Assembly (NCBI RefSeq): GCF_036226465.1
Contig: NZ_CP108476.1
Coordinates: 558,001 to 622,000, forward strand
DNA from: Kitasatospora sp. NBC_01250
GTDB lineage: Bacteria > Actinomycetota > Actinomycetes > Streptomycetales > Streptomycetaceae
DNA: 64,000 nucleotides
Direction of reading: 5' to 3'
Below the pieces are notes generated by a model, which saw only the letters and a program-made list of their open reading frames with translations, searched no databases and had not been told where the DNA came from. A program made the translations under genes and the position numbers. Positions 53,437-62,101 of the stretch are shown here, in pieces (the first letter of the stretch is position 1; each line of letters opens with the position of its first letter).

Positions 53437-55778
53437 CGCTGCCCGCCTCGGAGCCGGGCGTCGGCCACCATGATCTGGCCCAGCGCGATGCCGCCGTCGT
53501 TGGTGGGCACCTGCTGCTGGCAGTAGGCGGCGAAGCCCGCCCGGCCCAGCTCGACCAGGCAGTTCACCAGCAGGAACTCGTTCAGGAACACCCCGCCGGA
53601 GAGCACCACCTGGCGCGTGGCCGAACCGGCCGCCAGGCACCGGGCGACCACCAGGTCGACCACCGCGGAGTGGAAGCGCCGGCTGAGCTCCGCAGGCGCC
53701 ACCCCGGCCGCCAGGTCGGCGGCGAGCGCCCGCACCACCGGGCGCGGGTCGAGTTCGGTGACACCCTCGCGCTCGCTCGCGCCGAACCGGTACCGCTCGC
53801 CCGGCGCGGCCATCGCGAGGTCGCGGCCCAGCAGGCCCTCCAGCTCGATCGGCCCCTGCGCCTCGTACTCCGCCCGTGTGGTGACCGCGAGCAGCGCCGC
53901 GACACCGTCGAAGAGCCGGCCCATGCTGGAGGCGAGCGGCGAGTTGATGCCGCGCTGCGCCATGGTGGCGTAGACGTGGCGCTGCTGCTCGTCCAGTTCG
54001 CCCAGCACCGGGAAGGCCGCCAGCGCCGCCTCGCCGTCGCCGAAGGCGTCCAGGGCGAGCGCGAAGCCGGTCCGGATCGGCTCCTTGACCGCCCGGTCGC
54101 CGCCCAGCAGCGGCACGGTGCGCAGGTGCGCCAGGCGCCGCACCGCGAGGAAGTCGCCGAGCAGCACCTCCCCGCCCCAGGTGGTGCCGTCCTCGCCGTA
54201 GCCGGCGCCGTCGAAGAGCACGCCGATGGTCTCGCCGTCCAGCTGGTGCTCGGCCATGCAGGAGGCCATGTGCGCGTGGTGGTGCTGGACCTGCGTCACC
54301 GTCTCGAACGCCTGCCCCTGCTCCTTGAGCGCGAACCGGGTGGCCCGGAACTGCGGGTGCAGGTCGACGGCGGCATGACGGGGCGTCAGCTCGTGCAGCG
54401 CGGCGAGGTGCCGGACCGTCTCCCGGTGCGACTCGAAGGTCTCGTCGTTCTTCAGGTCGCCGATGTGCTGGCTGAGGTAGACCCGGCTGCCGCCGCTGAG
54501 CGCGACGGTGGTCTTCAGCTCGGCGCCGTACGCGACCAGCGGCGCCAACTCGCGCCCCACCTCCACCGGGTAGGGCGCGTAACCGCGGGCCCGACGCAGG
54601 AAGGAGACCACCGGCTCGGCGAGTCCGGGGTGCTCGGAGTAGCGCACCAGCGAGTCGTCGACCCGGATCTCGATGTCCCGGTCGTTGTACAGGACGAGGT
54701 CGGCGACCTCGAAGAGCTGTGCGAGCGCGTCCTCGTTGCGGTGCACGATCGGGTAGCCGGAGATGTTGCCGCTGGTCATCACCAGCGTCTCCAGGCCCTC
54801 GTGGTCCACCAGCAGGTGGTGCTGGGGAGCGGAGGGCAGCATCACGCCGAGGTTGGGGTTGCGCGGCGCGATCTCCTCGGGCAGCGCACCGGCCAGCTTG
54901 CGCAGCAGCACGATCGGCCGGGCCGCCGAGTCCAGCAACTCGGCCTCGGGCGGGCGCACTTCGGCGATCCGCCGGACGGTCTCCAGGTCCCGGGCGAGCA
55001 CCGCGAACGGCTTGGAGTCACGCCGCTTGCGCGCGCGCAGCAGTGCCACCGCCGCGGCGTCACGGGCGTTGGCGGCCAGGTGGAAGCCGCCGACGCTCTT
55101 GACCGCCACGATCCGGCCGGCGGCGAGCGCGGCGGCGGCCAGCGCCAGCGCCTGCTCGCCCTCGGCCGCCTCGCCCGCCGGACCGGCCAGCAGCAGCCGC
55201 GGCCCGCACTGCGGGCAGGCGTTGGGCTGCGCGTGGTAGCGCCGGTCCAGCGGATCGCGGTACTCCGCCGCGCACGGGCCGCACATGGTGAACGCGGCCA
55301 TCGTGGTGGTCGCCCGGTCGTAGGGCAGGGCCCGCACGATGGAGTACCGCGGGCCGCAGTTGGTGCAGTTGATGAAGGGGTAGCGGAACCGCCGGTCGGC
55401 CGGGTCGCGCAGCTCGGCCAGGCAGTCGGCGCAGACGTGGGCGTCGGCCGGCACCACGGTGACCTTGCGGCCCCCGTGCGCGCTCTCACGGATCTCGAAG
55501 TCCGCCGCGCCGTACCCGCCCGCGCCGTCCTCCCGCTCCACCCGCACCTCGTGGACGCGGGCCTGCGGCGGCGCCTGGGTGCGCAGCTCCGCGGTGAAGC
55601 GGTGCACGGCCGGGGCCGGCCCGCTCACCTCGGTGAGCACGCCCTCGGGGTCGTTGAGCACCCAGCCCGCCAACTCGTGCGTCAGCGCGAGCTTGTAGAC
55701 GAACGGGCGGAAGCCCACCCCCTGCACCACGCCGGTGACCCGGATCAGCCGCCGCAGCGGCGGTTCGCTGTTCTTCAT
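53433..55778 (-). CDS. hypF: HypF-like carbamoyltransferase, full length
   Basis: 781 aa from ATG 55778. All HypF domains are present in order: acylphosphatase (VTGVVQGVGFRPFVYKLALT, residues ~14-33), zinc fingers (HVCADCLAELRD, INCTNCGPRYSI, FTMCGPCAAEYRD, NACPQCGPRL), YrdC-like (~205-390), and Kae1-like with VQHHHAHMASCMAEHQLDGE. HypF makes carbamoyl-adenylate from carbamoyl phosphate and loads the HypE C-terminal Cys. Start is 16 bp after the hypE stop; stop overlaps the next ATP-grasp gene. No hydrogenase or hypABCD gene is in the window. Confidence 0.93.
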   Translation of the reverse strand: MKNSEPPLRRLIRVTGVVQGVGFRPFVYKLALTHELAGWVLNDPEGVLTEVSGPAPAVHRFTAELRTQAPPQARVHEVRVEREDGAGGYGAADFEIRESAHGGRKVTVVPADAHVCADCLAELRDPADRRFRYPFINCTNCGPRYSIVRALPYDRATTTMAAFTMCGPCAAEYRDPLDRRYHAQPNACPQCGPRLLLAGPAGEAAEGEQALALAAAALAAGRIVAVKSVGGFHLAANARDAAAVALLRARKRRDSKPFAVLARDLETVRRIAEVRPPEAELLDSAARPIVLLRKLAGALPEEIAPRNPNLGVMLPSAPQHHLLVDHEGLETLVMTSGNISGYPIVHRNEDALAQLFEVADLVLYNDRDIEIRVDDSLVRYSEHPGLAEPVVSFLRRARGYAPYPVEVGRELAPLVAYGAELKTTVALSGGSRVYLSQHIGDLKNDETFESHRETVRHLAALHELTPRHAAVDLHPQFRATRFALKEQGQAFETVTQVQHHHAHMASCMAEHQLDGETIGVLFDGAGYGEDGTTWGGEVLLGDFLAVRRLAHLRTVPLLGGDRAVKEPIRTGFALALDAFGDGEAALAAFPVLGELDEQQRHVYATMAQRGINSPLASSMGRLFDGVAALLAVTTRAEYEAQGPIELEGLLGRDLAMAAPGERYRFGASEREGVTELDPRPVVRALAADLAAGVAPAELSRRFHSAVVDLVVARCLAAGSATRQVVLSGGVFLNEFLLVNCLVELGRAGFAAYCQQQVPTNDGGIALGQIMVADARLRGGQR

Positions 55779-55794
55779 CGTCCGTCGCCCGTCC

Positions 55795-56820
55795 TCAGCA
55801 GAGCCGGGGCAGTTCGGCGCCCTGGAGCTCTTCGACCACCGACTCCCGGCCGTCGGCGCCGCGCATGAGCACCACGGGCTCGGCCTCCTCGGTGACCTCG
55901 CCGATCACCACGGCGTCGGCGCCGTAGCGGTGCGCCCGCAGCGCCGCGAGCACCTCCTGCTCGGCCTCGGGGGCGACGAACAGGCAGACGCAGCCCTCGT
56001 TCGCCGCGTGGATCGGGTTGACGCCCAGCATGTCGGTGGCCATCACGGTCTCGAACTGGATCGGCAGCAGCTCCTGGTCGATCCGGATGGTGCGCCCGCT
56101 GGAGGCCGCGTACTCGTGCAGCACGGCCGCCAGGCCGCCGCGGGTGACGTCGCGCACCGAGTGCACCCGCCCCTCGCCGACCGTGCCGAGCAGCTCGTCG
56201 AGCATCCCGTTCAGCGGCGCGCAGTCGCTGAGCACGCGCTGCTCGAAGCCCAGACCCTCGCGGATCGAGAGCAGGTGCACGGTGTGGTTGCCGATCGGAC
56301 CGCTGAGGATCACCCGGTCGCCGGGGCGCACGTCGCGCATCCGCAGCGGGGTGCGCTCGAAGACGCCCACGCCCGCGGTGTTGAGGTAGATCTGGTCGGC
56401 CTCGCCCTTGCGGACGACCTTGGTGTCGCCGCAGACGATCTGCACGCCGGCCTCGCGCGCCGTCTCGCGGATCGAGGTGAGCACCTGGACGAGCCGGGCG
56501 ATCGGCAGCCCGGTCTCCAGGATCATCCCGAGCGTCAGGTAGAGCGGCCGGGCACCGACCACGGCGAGGTCGTTGACGGTGCCGCAGACGGCGATCTTGC
56601 CGATGTCGCCGTTGCCGAAGAACGGCGGGTCCACGACGAACGAGTCGGTGGTCATCGCGATCTGCCCGGACGAGATGGGCAGCATGGCGCTGTCCTCCAT
56701 CTCACCGATGTACACGTCGCCGAGCGTGTCGACGATCAGGGAGATCAGCTCGTGGCTGAGCTGCGCTCCACTGCCGTGGTCGAGAACGACCTCGCCGAGG
56801 TCGGTCACCTGGCTTGTCAT
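55795..56820 (-). CDS. hypE: HypE-like dehydratase with intact C-terminal Cys
   Basis: 341 aa from ATG 56820 (AAGGAACAGCAG upstream). PurM-like fold: GQIAMTTDSFVVDPPFFGNG, then IGKIAVCGTVNDLAVVGARP, and GVQIVCGDTKVVRKGEADQI with YLNTAGVGVF for ATP and metal. It ends in LPRLC: HypE proteins need exactly such a terminal Cys, which HypF carbamoylates and HypE dehydrates to thiocyanate. Keeping it argues for real cyano/carbamoyl chemistry. Next gene hypF starts 16 bp later; isochorismatase-fold gene ends 97 bp upstream. Confidence 0.93.
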   Translation of the reverse strand: MTSQVTDLGEVVLDHGSGAQLSHELISLIVDTLGDVYIGEMEDSAMLPISSGQIAMTTDSFVVDPPFFGNGDIGKIAVCGTVNDLAVVGARPLYLTLGMILETGLPIARLVQVLTSIRETAREAGVQIVCGDTKVVRKGEADQIYLNTAGVGVFERTPLRMRDVRPGDRVILSGPIGNHTVHLLSIREGLGFEQRVLSDCAPLNGMLDELLGTVGEGRVHSVRDVTRGGLAAVLHEYAASSGRTIRIDQELLPIQFETVMATDMLGVNPIHAANEGCVCLFVAPEAEQEVLAALRAHRYGADAVVIGEVTEEAEPVVLMRGADGRESVVEELQGAELPRLC

Positions 56821-56917
56821 CTGCTGTTCCTTCAAGGGCGTCGGGTGGGGCAACGGCTGGGGTGCGGGTGCCTCGGCCGGGGCTTGTCGGACAGGCCCCG
56901 GGCAGGCACGGGGCTCC

Positions 56918-57508
56918 TCAGGGAAGGATCTTGACGACCTTGCGGGGCAGCTCGCCCTCGGTGTCGAGGACGTCGAAGATCTCCTTGGAGTCGGCCACCG
57001 TGGCGCAGTAGCCGCCGAGCCACTCCAGGGCGCGGTCGCGGTCCTCGGCGTTGCCGGAGACCACGCAGTCCGAGGGGACCCAGACGTTGTAGCCGCGGAA
57101 GAAGGCGTCGGCGGCGGTGGTCTGCACGCAGATCTGCGTCTGCAGCCCGGTGACCAGGACGGTGTCGATGCCGGCCGCCTGCAGGCGGTCGTGCAGCTCG
57201 GTCTCGTAGAAGCCGCTGTCCTTGTTCTTCTCGACGACCTGGTCCTCGTCGGCGAGGAAGTCGGCGAGGATCGCCGCGCCCTGCGAGCCGCGCTGCAGCG
57301 GCAGGGTGCCGTCGAGGTCGCGCTCGACGTTGGGGTCGTCGGCCAGATTCACCAGCTGCAGGTGGTAGATCGCGTGGCCGCGACGGCGCATCTCGTCGAG
57401 GAAGGCAGTGAACCGCGGCTGCGCCTCGGCCATGGCCGCGGTGCGCTCGGGGGTCTTGTGGACGACGTCGGCCTGGAGGTCGTTGGTGAGTACGGCGATC
57501 TTGCCCAT
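56918..57508 (-). CDS. Isochorismatase-fold cysteine hydrolase
   Basis: 196 aa from ATG 57508. The D-K-C triad is visible: Asp in VLTNDLQADV, Lys in VVEKNKDSGFYET and Cys in VTGLQTQICVQTTAADAFFR. Members cleave isochorismate, nicotinamide, N-carbamoylsarcosine, biuret and related amides or carbamates. As first gene of the minus-strand run that contains HypEF, a carbamoyl or imide substrate is attractive but unproven. Confidence 0.85.
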   Translation of the reverse strand: MGKIAVLTNDLQADVVHKTPERTAAMAEAQPRFTAFLDEMRRRGHAIYHLQLVNLADDPNVERDLDGTLPLQRGSQGAAILADFLADEDQVVEKNKDSGFYETELHDRLQAAGIDTVLVTGLQTQICVQTTAADAFFRGYNVWVPSDCVVSGNAEDRDRALEWLGGYCATVADSKEIFDVLDTEGELPRKVVKILP

Positions 57509-58703
57509 GACGGTTCTCGGGTTCCTTGAGAAGTGGTGGAAACACGGGAAGGTGCAGCAGAGCCCACTGCCCCAGCACGCACGGCCTCCCGGCAAGCAGC
57601 GCACAGCGCGCCGACGCGGGCAGCGGACAGCGGCCTGGCGGCAGGCGGGCAGGCGGAAGCGGGCAGCAGAAGGCAATGCGGAGATAAAGCAGAGGTAAAC
57701 CAGAAGCCTGTGACAGCGAGTTGCGAAAAACTCAGAGAGACGGAAGCGGTGAAACAGACAGCGGATGTGCGTCTCGCGGACCAGCGAAGCTCCCCCTGAC
57801 GCGACGTCGCCGACTCTGGCACAGCGATCAGGGGCCGTCAAGATCAACATCCAGCGGATCCCGACAGCCCCTGCACACCTCACACACCATCAACTGGGCG
57901 CCGTGCGAGGGGAGAACGCATATCGCATTCCATGTCCCGGGAAAAGGGAAAGGGGTGCGCGGAGGCGATTGCGGCGATATTCCGACACCATCGCGACGGC
58001 ATCGGGCGCACGAACCAGCACACCGGACCGCCCTGTGCGGCCGCCGAACCACAAGCCGGCCGCGCAACCGTCCGGGCACACACCACCCGGCCGCTCGACT
58101 ACCTCGGCGGTTACCGGAGCGTAATATTCCACTCGCTTCGCCGCGGTGACGGCAGGTTCAGGCAACTCTGCCCGTGTGGCTGCTTCTTGACGGTTCATCA
58201 GCTCTGCAAATTGGCCGCCCCGACCGCCCGGAACCCCCTCCGTAACACCTTGCACCCCACGGGCCGCAACCCGCCGAACGGCGGGGGTGCCGCCGCCGCT
58301 CCGATCGGCAGTCCACCATCAATCCCACCCACACCATCAGCCCCATAATCCCCACGAACACCAACCGGAGCACCGGAAAACCCACCCCATCACCACGGGC
58401 GACCACGCCATCCACACCGATCATTCGCAGACGCACCCTGAGGCGCCACCACACCCCACCGAGTGCCCCACCGAATCATCCCCAACAGGATGATCAGGAT
58501 GTTCCTCCCATAGCGTCGCTTCACCCAGATAGTCCGACACAGGGAAGAAAAGGGACAAAGGACGTGATCCCCAAGAAGCCGCCCTGACCGACAGTCAGCG
58601 CACCGCCCCGGGCAGCGCGGTCCCGGCACCCACCTGCGCCAACCGGCAGGGGACACAAGGCCGGTAGGCCCTGTCTATGCGCGTTGAACGGGCTCCGCGC
58701 GCA
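57509..58703. other. 1.2-kb intergenic stretch before the 42-57 kb gene run
   Basis: Composition is less GC-rich, with AAAAA and TTTTT-like patches near 57720-57735 and 58130-58205. It must hold the promoter of the eleven-gene minus-strand run (CTTTATCT near 57684 on that strand could be a -10). A weak 102-codon frame at 58198-57890 has poor codon bias and no homology I recognise. No RNA gene, repeat array or regulator is seen. Confidence 0.4.
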
Positions 58704-58747
58704 GCAGAGCGCCGGCCCGCGTGACGTGACGCGGGCCGGCGCTCTGC
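58704..58747 (-). terminator. Strong terminator after the NTF2-like gene
   Basis: GCAGAGCGCCGGCCCGCGT pairs perfectly with ACGCGGGCCGGCGCTCTGC (19 bp, 6-nt loop), 39 bp beyond the stop of the minus-strand gene. Confidence 0.85.
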
Positions 58748-58785
58748 CGTGCTGGTGATGCTGCGCCGGACAGGCCGAGTGGCGG

Positions 58786-59223
58786 TCAGCCCTCCTGCGG
58801 GCCGAGCGCACGAACCAGGGCGGAGACGTCCTGGTACTCGCGCCACTGCACCACCCGACCGTCGCGGGCCGTCAGCACGACCACGAACGCGGCCGTCTCG
58901 CTCTTGCCGGTGGTCGACAGGGTCCCGCTCAACTCGTATTCCGCGACGATCACTTCCGGATCGGCGCTCTGGTGGACGGCGATGGTCCGGAACTCGTCGA
59001 ACCGCACCGGCAGCGCGGCCCGGGTGGCGGTGGTGAAGGCGGTGTACTGCGCGCGGTCCTTGAAGTACCGCGGGCTCTCGGGCGGGGACAGGGGCAGTTC
59101 GATGACGACATCCTCGGCGAGGAGGTCCTCGGTGAGGCCGACCTCGCCGGCCAGGACGTTCGCCCGGAAGCGTTCGAAGATCTCCAGCGGGCTCAGGGTC
59201 GTGGAACCGGAGGACTCGGGCAT
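58786..59223 (-). CDS. NTF2/SnoaL-like protein
   Basis: 145 aa from ATG 59223. It has the cone-shaped NTF2-like fold pattern: LEIFERFRANVLAGEVGLTE, LLAEDVVIELPLSPPESPRY, a middle FTTATRAALPVRFDEFRTIA and late FVVVLTARDGRVVQWREYQD. SnoaL-type members are small-molecule enzymes or binding proteins. It stands alone and ends at a strong hairpin. Confidence 0.85.
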   Translation of the reverse strand: MPESSGSTTLSPLEIFERFRANVLAGEVGLTEDLLAEDVVIELPLSPPESPRYFKDRAQYTAFTTATRAALPVRFDEFRTIAVHQSADPEVIVAEYELSGTLSTTGKSETAAFVVVLTARDGRVVQWREYQDVSALVRALGPQEG

Positions 59224-59499
59224 GGCGCATCCTTCCAGGGGAGTTGTCCCAGTCAGGTGAGTCACTGCTCAGGGAAAGTATGCGCCCCGTGTCCCCGTCG
59301 GCACGCTCCGCTTTCGGCCATCATCGAGGAGCCGGTGACCGCCGCCGTGCCCGTGGTGCCCACCGCCGCGTCCGCGCACCGGGCGTACCCATCCCGTCAG
59401 CAACGCGTCAGAACCACGTCAACCGCGGACCAACCGCCGTGCGGCTGCTGCAGACTGGCTCGACCTGCAGGTCCGCAGGCCCCTCTGGAGGTGAGCCGC

Positions 59500-59748
59500 A
59501 TGTCCGTCTTCGCTGCGTTCCACTCCGTGGTCCCCGACATCGGCCGCCGCGGCCACGCCCTGCGCGCCGCCTTCTCCTCGGTGCTGGACCGGCTGGCGGC
59601 CAGCCCGCTGGACAGCTCCGTGCTCCAGGCCGTGGGCGCACCGCGACGCACGCCCGTCGAGCGGACGGCCCTGCGGGCCCACTGGCGGGCCGTCACCCGC
59701 GAGGACGGTACGACCCGGCTCGAAGCCACCTGGCGCCTCGAAGCCTGA
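59500..59748 (+). CDS. Small hypothetical protein, 82 aa
   Basis: From ATG 59500 with a strong CTGGAGGTGA ribosome-binding site. No family recognised: MSVFAAFHSVVPDIGRRGHA, then LRAAFSSVLDRLAASPLDSS, RRTPVERTALRAHWRAV and TRLEATWRLEA. Soluble and basic. The ribosome-binding site and codon bias support a real gene. It lies 89 bp before the AraC gene on the same strand. Confidence 0.55.
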   Translation: MSVFAAFHSVVPDIGRRGHALRAAFSSVLDRLAASPLDSSVLQAVGAPRRTPVERTALRAHWRAVTREDGTTRLEATWRLEA

Positions 59749-59837
59749 CCGGGAGCCGGTGACCGCCGCACGGCCCGTGCCCGGTGCCCGGGCCGACGCA
59801 CCGGCATGTCCGCCCGCGCACCGGGCAGCACTGAATC

Positions 59838-60764
59838 ATGGCCGACCAACCCCCACCGCACTCCCCCGCCCCAACCGCGCCGCGCTGCCGCAAGAACCCG
59901 GCAGAGCCCCGACTCCCCATGGAGCTCCATGAGTTGCAAGCCGCGGAGCCCTCCGTGCTCCCCTTCGCGATCGGCTCGTTCGAGAGCATCGGGCCACTGT
60001 CCCGCGCAACCTCCCCGCACCGGCACAGCTTCTACGAGATCGCGCTCGTCGCCGCCGGCCGCGGGACGCACGTCGTCGATCTGGAACGGATCCCGCTGAC
60101 CCCGCCGCAGCTGTACGTGATCGCTCCCGGACAGGTGCACCACTGGGAGGCGGAGGACGTGGCCGGCTGGGTGCTGATCTTCAACGAGGACTTCCTGCTC
60201 ACCCACCCGCAGGACGGCGCGGCGCTGCGCGCCCTCGCCGACCGGCGCCGGCTCCAGCTGTGCCGCGACCGCCAGGACGGCTTCGAGGCGCTGCTGGCCG
60301 CGATGGACGAGGAGTACCAGCGCGCCGAGCCCGGCTTCGTGGGCGCGCTCTCCTGCTATCTGCACATCCTGCTGCTCCACGCGCAGCGGCTGCCGGGCGC
60401 CCATACCCCGGGCGGCACACCAGCCGACTGGGCGGTGGAGTTGACGGCACGCTTCACCCGGCTGATCGCGCAGCCCGGGGCCCGGGGAGGGTCGGTCGGG
60501 GCGCTGGCCCGGGAGTTGGGCGTCTCGGCGGGGCACCTGCACGAGGCGGTGAAGCAGAGCACCGGCCGAACGCCCGGCCGGCTGGTCCGCGCGCAGCAGA
60601 CGCTGGAGGCGAAACGGCTGCTGCTCGGAAGTGATTTGACGATACGTCAGATCGCCGAGCGGATCGGCTTCGGCGACCCCTCGTACTTCAGCAGATTCTT
60701 CCGGCGCGAGAGCGGGATGAGCCCGGGGGCGTTCCGCAGAGCGGCGCGCGCGGTGCACGAGTGA
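59838..60764 (+). CDS. AraC-family transcriptional regulator
   Basis: 308 aa from ATG 59838 (ATG 59919 would be 27 residues shorter). N-terminal cupin-type sensor with SPHRHSFYEIALVAAGRGTH, and IAPGQVHHWEAEDVAGWVLI. C-terminal double helix-turn-helix: LARELGVSAGHLHEAVKQST, then QIAERIGFGDPSYFSRFFRR, the AraC signature. The ligand and target are unknown; a free-standing CBM5/12 gene follows 132 bp downstream. Confidence 0.92.
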   Translation: MADQPPPHSPAPTAPRCRKNPAEPRLPMELHELQAAEPSVLPFAIGSFESIGPLSRATSPHRHSFYEIALVAAGRGTHVVDLERIPLTPPQLYVIAPGQVHHWEAEDVAGWVLIFNEDFLLTHPQDGAALRALADRRRLQLCRDRQDGFEALLAAMDEEYQRAEPGFVGALSCYLHILLLHAQRLPGAHTPGGTPADWAVELTARFTRLIAQPGARGGSVGALARELGVSAGHLHEAVKQSTGRTPGRLVRAQQTLEAKRLLLGSDLTIRQIAERIGFGDPSYFSRFFRRESGMSPGAFRRAARAVHE

Positions 60765-60896
60765 CCGTGAAATCACCCTCTTCTCCGAGTCCGGTCCATC
60801 GCCGGGGCGGCGGTGCCCGCCTACCTTGCTTGTCATGCCCCAGCCACTCCCTGTGCCACCCCGCCCGTCCCCGAGTCCAGGGAGCACCGACCGACC

Positions 60897-61139
60897 ATGA
60901 GCACCGACCCCGCACGCCCTGCACGCCCCGCTGATCCCGGCACCCCCGCCGATCCCGCTGATCCTGGCACCCCCGCCAGCCCTGCGGCCCCCGCCGACCG
61001 GCCCTGGGCAGCGGACACCGCCTACCGCCCGGGCGACCTGGTGACCTACGGCGGCGCGACCTACCAGTGCCTGCAGGCGCACACCTCCGCCACGGGCTGG
61101 GAACCATCCGCCGTCCCGGCCCTCTGGCGGCGCCTGTAA
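60897..61139 (+). CDS. Free-standing CBM5/12 (chitin-binding) module, 80 aa
   Basis: From ATG 60897. About 35 residues of Pro/Ala/Asp/Gly linker with DPGTPADPADPGTPASPA precede a single carbohydrate-binding module: WAADTAYRPGDLVTYGGATY, then QCLQAHTSATGWEPSAVPAL, W. The aromatic residues (W, Y, Y, W, W) match the CBM5/12 fold found at the ends of chitinases. No signal peptide and no catalytic domain are present, so it is either a real small binder or a leftover of a chitinase gene. Confidence 0.65.
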   Translation: MSTDPARPARPADPGTPADPADPGTPASPAAPADRPWAADTAYRPGDLVTYGGATYQCLQAHTSATGWEPSAVPALWRRL

Positions 61140-61302
61140 GAAGGGCAGCCGGGGCCGTCGGCACCCCCATGGCCGGCGGCCCCGGCACGGGCGACCGGGG
61201 AACTGCGCACCCGCGTCAGCCCTGGGTCAGCGCGCGGTCAGCGGGTCAGGGCACAGTGGTCGTGTGCCCAGGGGGCGGCGGGAGCCGGCCGAGGGGGCAC
61301 GG

Positions 61303-61392
61303 GGAGAGGTGCCCGGAGCGGCTTATCGGGGACCTGGACCGCGAGGTCCGGTCGGGTGTACGCCCACGCAGGTTCGAATCCTGCCTTCTCCG
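61303..61392 (+). tRNA. Type II (Ser-like) tRNA-like sequence, copy 2, odd anticodon arm
   Basis: 90 nt. GGAGAGG pairs with CTTCTCC; D-arm CCCG...CGGG; variable arm GGGT/GCCC; T-arm GCAGG TTCGAAT CCTGC; discriminator G; no CCA. The last 30 nt are identical to the copy at 8637-8725 and 29 of the first 32 match. The anticodon region again resists a normal 5-bp stem and 7-nt loop: GACCT/AGGTC leaves an 8-nt loop GGACCGCG, and a 7-bp stem with a GCGA loop is also possible. No anticodon can be assigned with confidence. Confidence 0.6.
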
Positions 61393-61509
61393 CACAGCAA
61401 CGCAGTACCGGCTGGGACGTCCCGACGAGGTCCGATTTCCGCCAGTCCTCCGCGGTGGAACGAGGCATCCTGGATCTCGCGGAGAATGGGACCGGACAGA
61501 GGAGGGACA

Positions 61510-62025
61510 GTGGTGGCCTACCAGCACGCCATGGTGAGCACGAGTCTGGGCGAGCTCCTGATGGTCTCGGACGGAACGGCCCTGACCGGCCTCTACTTCG
61601 AGGGCCACCGGTACCCGCCGGCCGCCGACCGGATCGGTGCGCGGGTCGGCGAGCGCGAGGACCCGGTCATCGCCCGGGCCGCCGACGAGATGCGGGAGTA
61701 TCTCGCCGGTGAGCGGCGCGACTTCGAGGTCCCGGTGCACCCGCACGGTGACGACTTCTCGCAGCAGGTGTGGCAGATCCTCACGCGGATCCCGTACGGC
61801 GCGACGACGACCTACGGCGCCATCGCCCAGCAGCTCGGGAACAGGCTGATGGCGCAGCGCGTGGGACAGGCCGTGGGGCACAACCCGGTGAGCATCGTCA
61901 TCCCGTGCCACCGGGTCGTCGGGGCGAACGGCTCGCTCACCGGCTTCGCGGGCGGGATCGGCCGCAAGCGCACGCTGCTCGACCTGGAGGAGCCCGCGGC
62001 GGTGGCTGCCATGCGCCTGTTCTGA
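61510..62025 (+). CDS. Methylated-DNA--protein-cysteine methyltransferase (Ogt type)
   Basis: 171 aa from GTG 61510, AGGAGGGACA upstream. The C-terminal DNA-binding domain carries QVWQILTRIPYGATTTYGAI, the active-site motif IVIPCHRVVG and GFAGGIGRKRTLLDLE. It accepts O6-alkyl groups from guanine on its Cys in a suicidal repair reaction. The N-terminal Ogt-like domain is present (SLGELLMVSDGTALTGLYFE). Confidence 0.95.
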   Translation: MVAYQHAMVSTSLGELLMVSDGTALTGLYFEGHRYPPAADRIGARVGEREDPVIARAADEMREYLAGERRDFEVPVHPHGDDFSQQVWQILTRIPYGATTTYGAIAQQLGNRLMAQRVGQAVGHNPVSIVIPCHRVVGANGSLTGFAGGIGRKRTLLDLEEPAAVAAMRLF

Positions 62026-62101
62026 CAGCGCCCGACAGCCGTCCGACGACCGCCCGACAGCCGCTTCACGACCGCCCCCGCACCGGTCAGCCGACCTTGG
62101 A

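Noticed and set aside
49483..53526. Open frame of about 1350 codons on the plus strand
   Set aside because: It is antisense to both ATP-grasp genes and contains no domain, signal or repeat of its own.
53433..55778. A TobZ-type sugar O-carbamoyltransferase
   Set aside because: TobZ-like proteins lack the acylphosphatase and zinc-finger part. This protein has both and is paired with HypE.
53433..56820. A NiFe hydrogenase maturation locus
   Set aside because: Only hypE and hypF are present; hypA, B, C, D and the hydrogenase subunits are absent from the window, and the flanking genes are ligases, a mutase and a decarboxylase.
41935..57508. NRPS or PKS cluster
   Set aside because: No condensation, adenylation, ketosynthase, acyltransferase or carrier-protein motif was found in any gene of the run.
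57890..58198. Possible small gene of about 102 codons on the minus strand ahead of the cluster
   Set aside because: Third-position GC is low for this genome, the start lacks a good ribosome-binding site, and the protein matches nothing I know. Recorded as a weak candidate inside the gap only.
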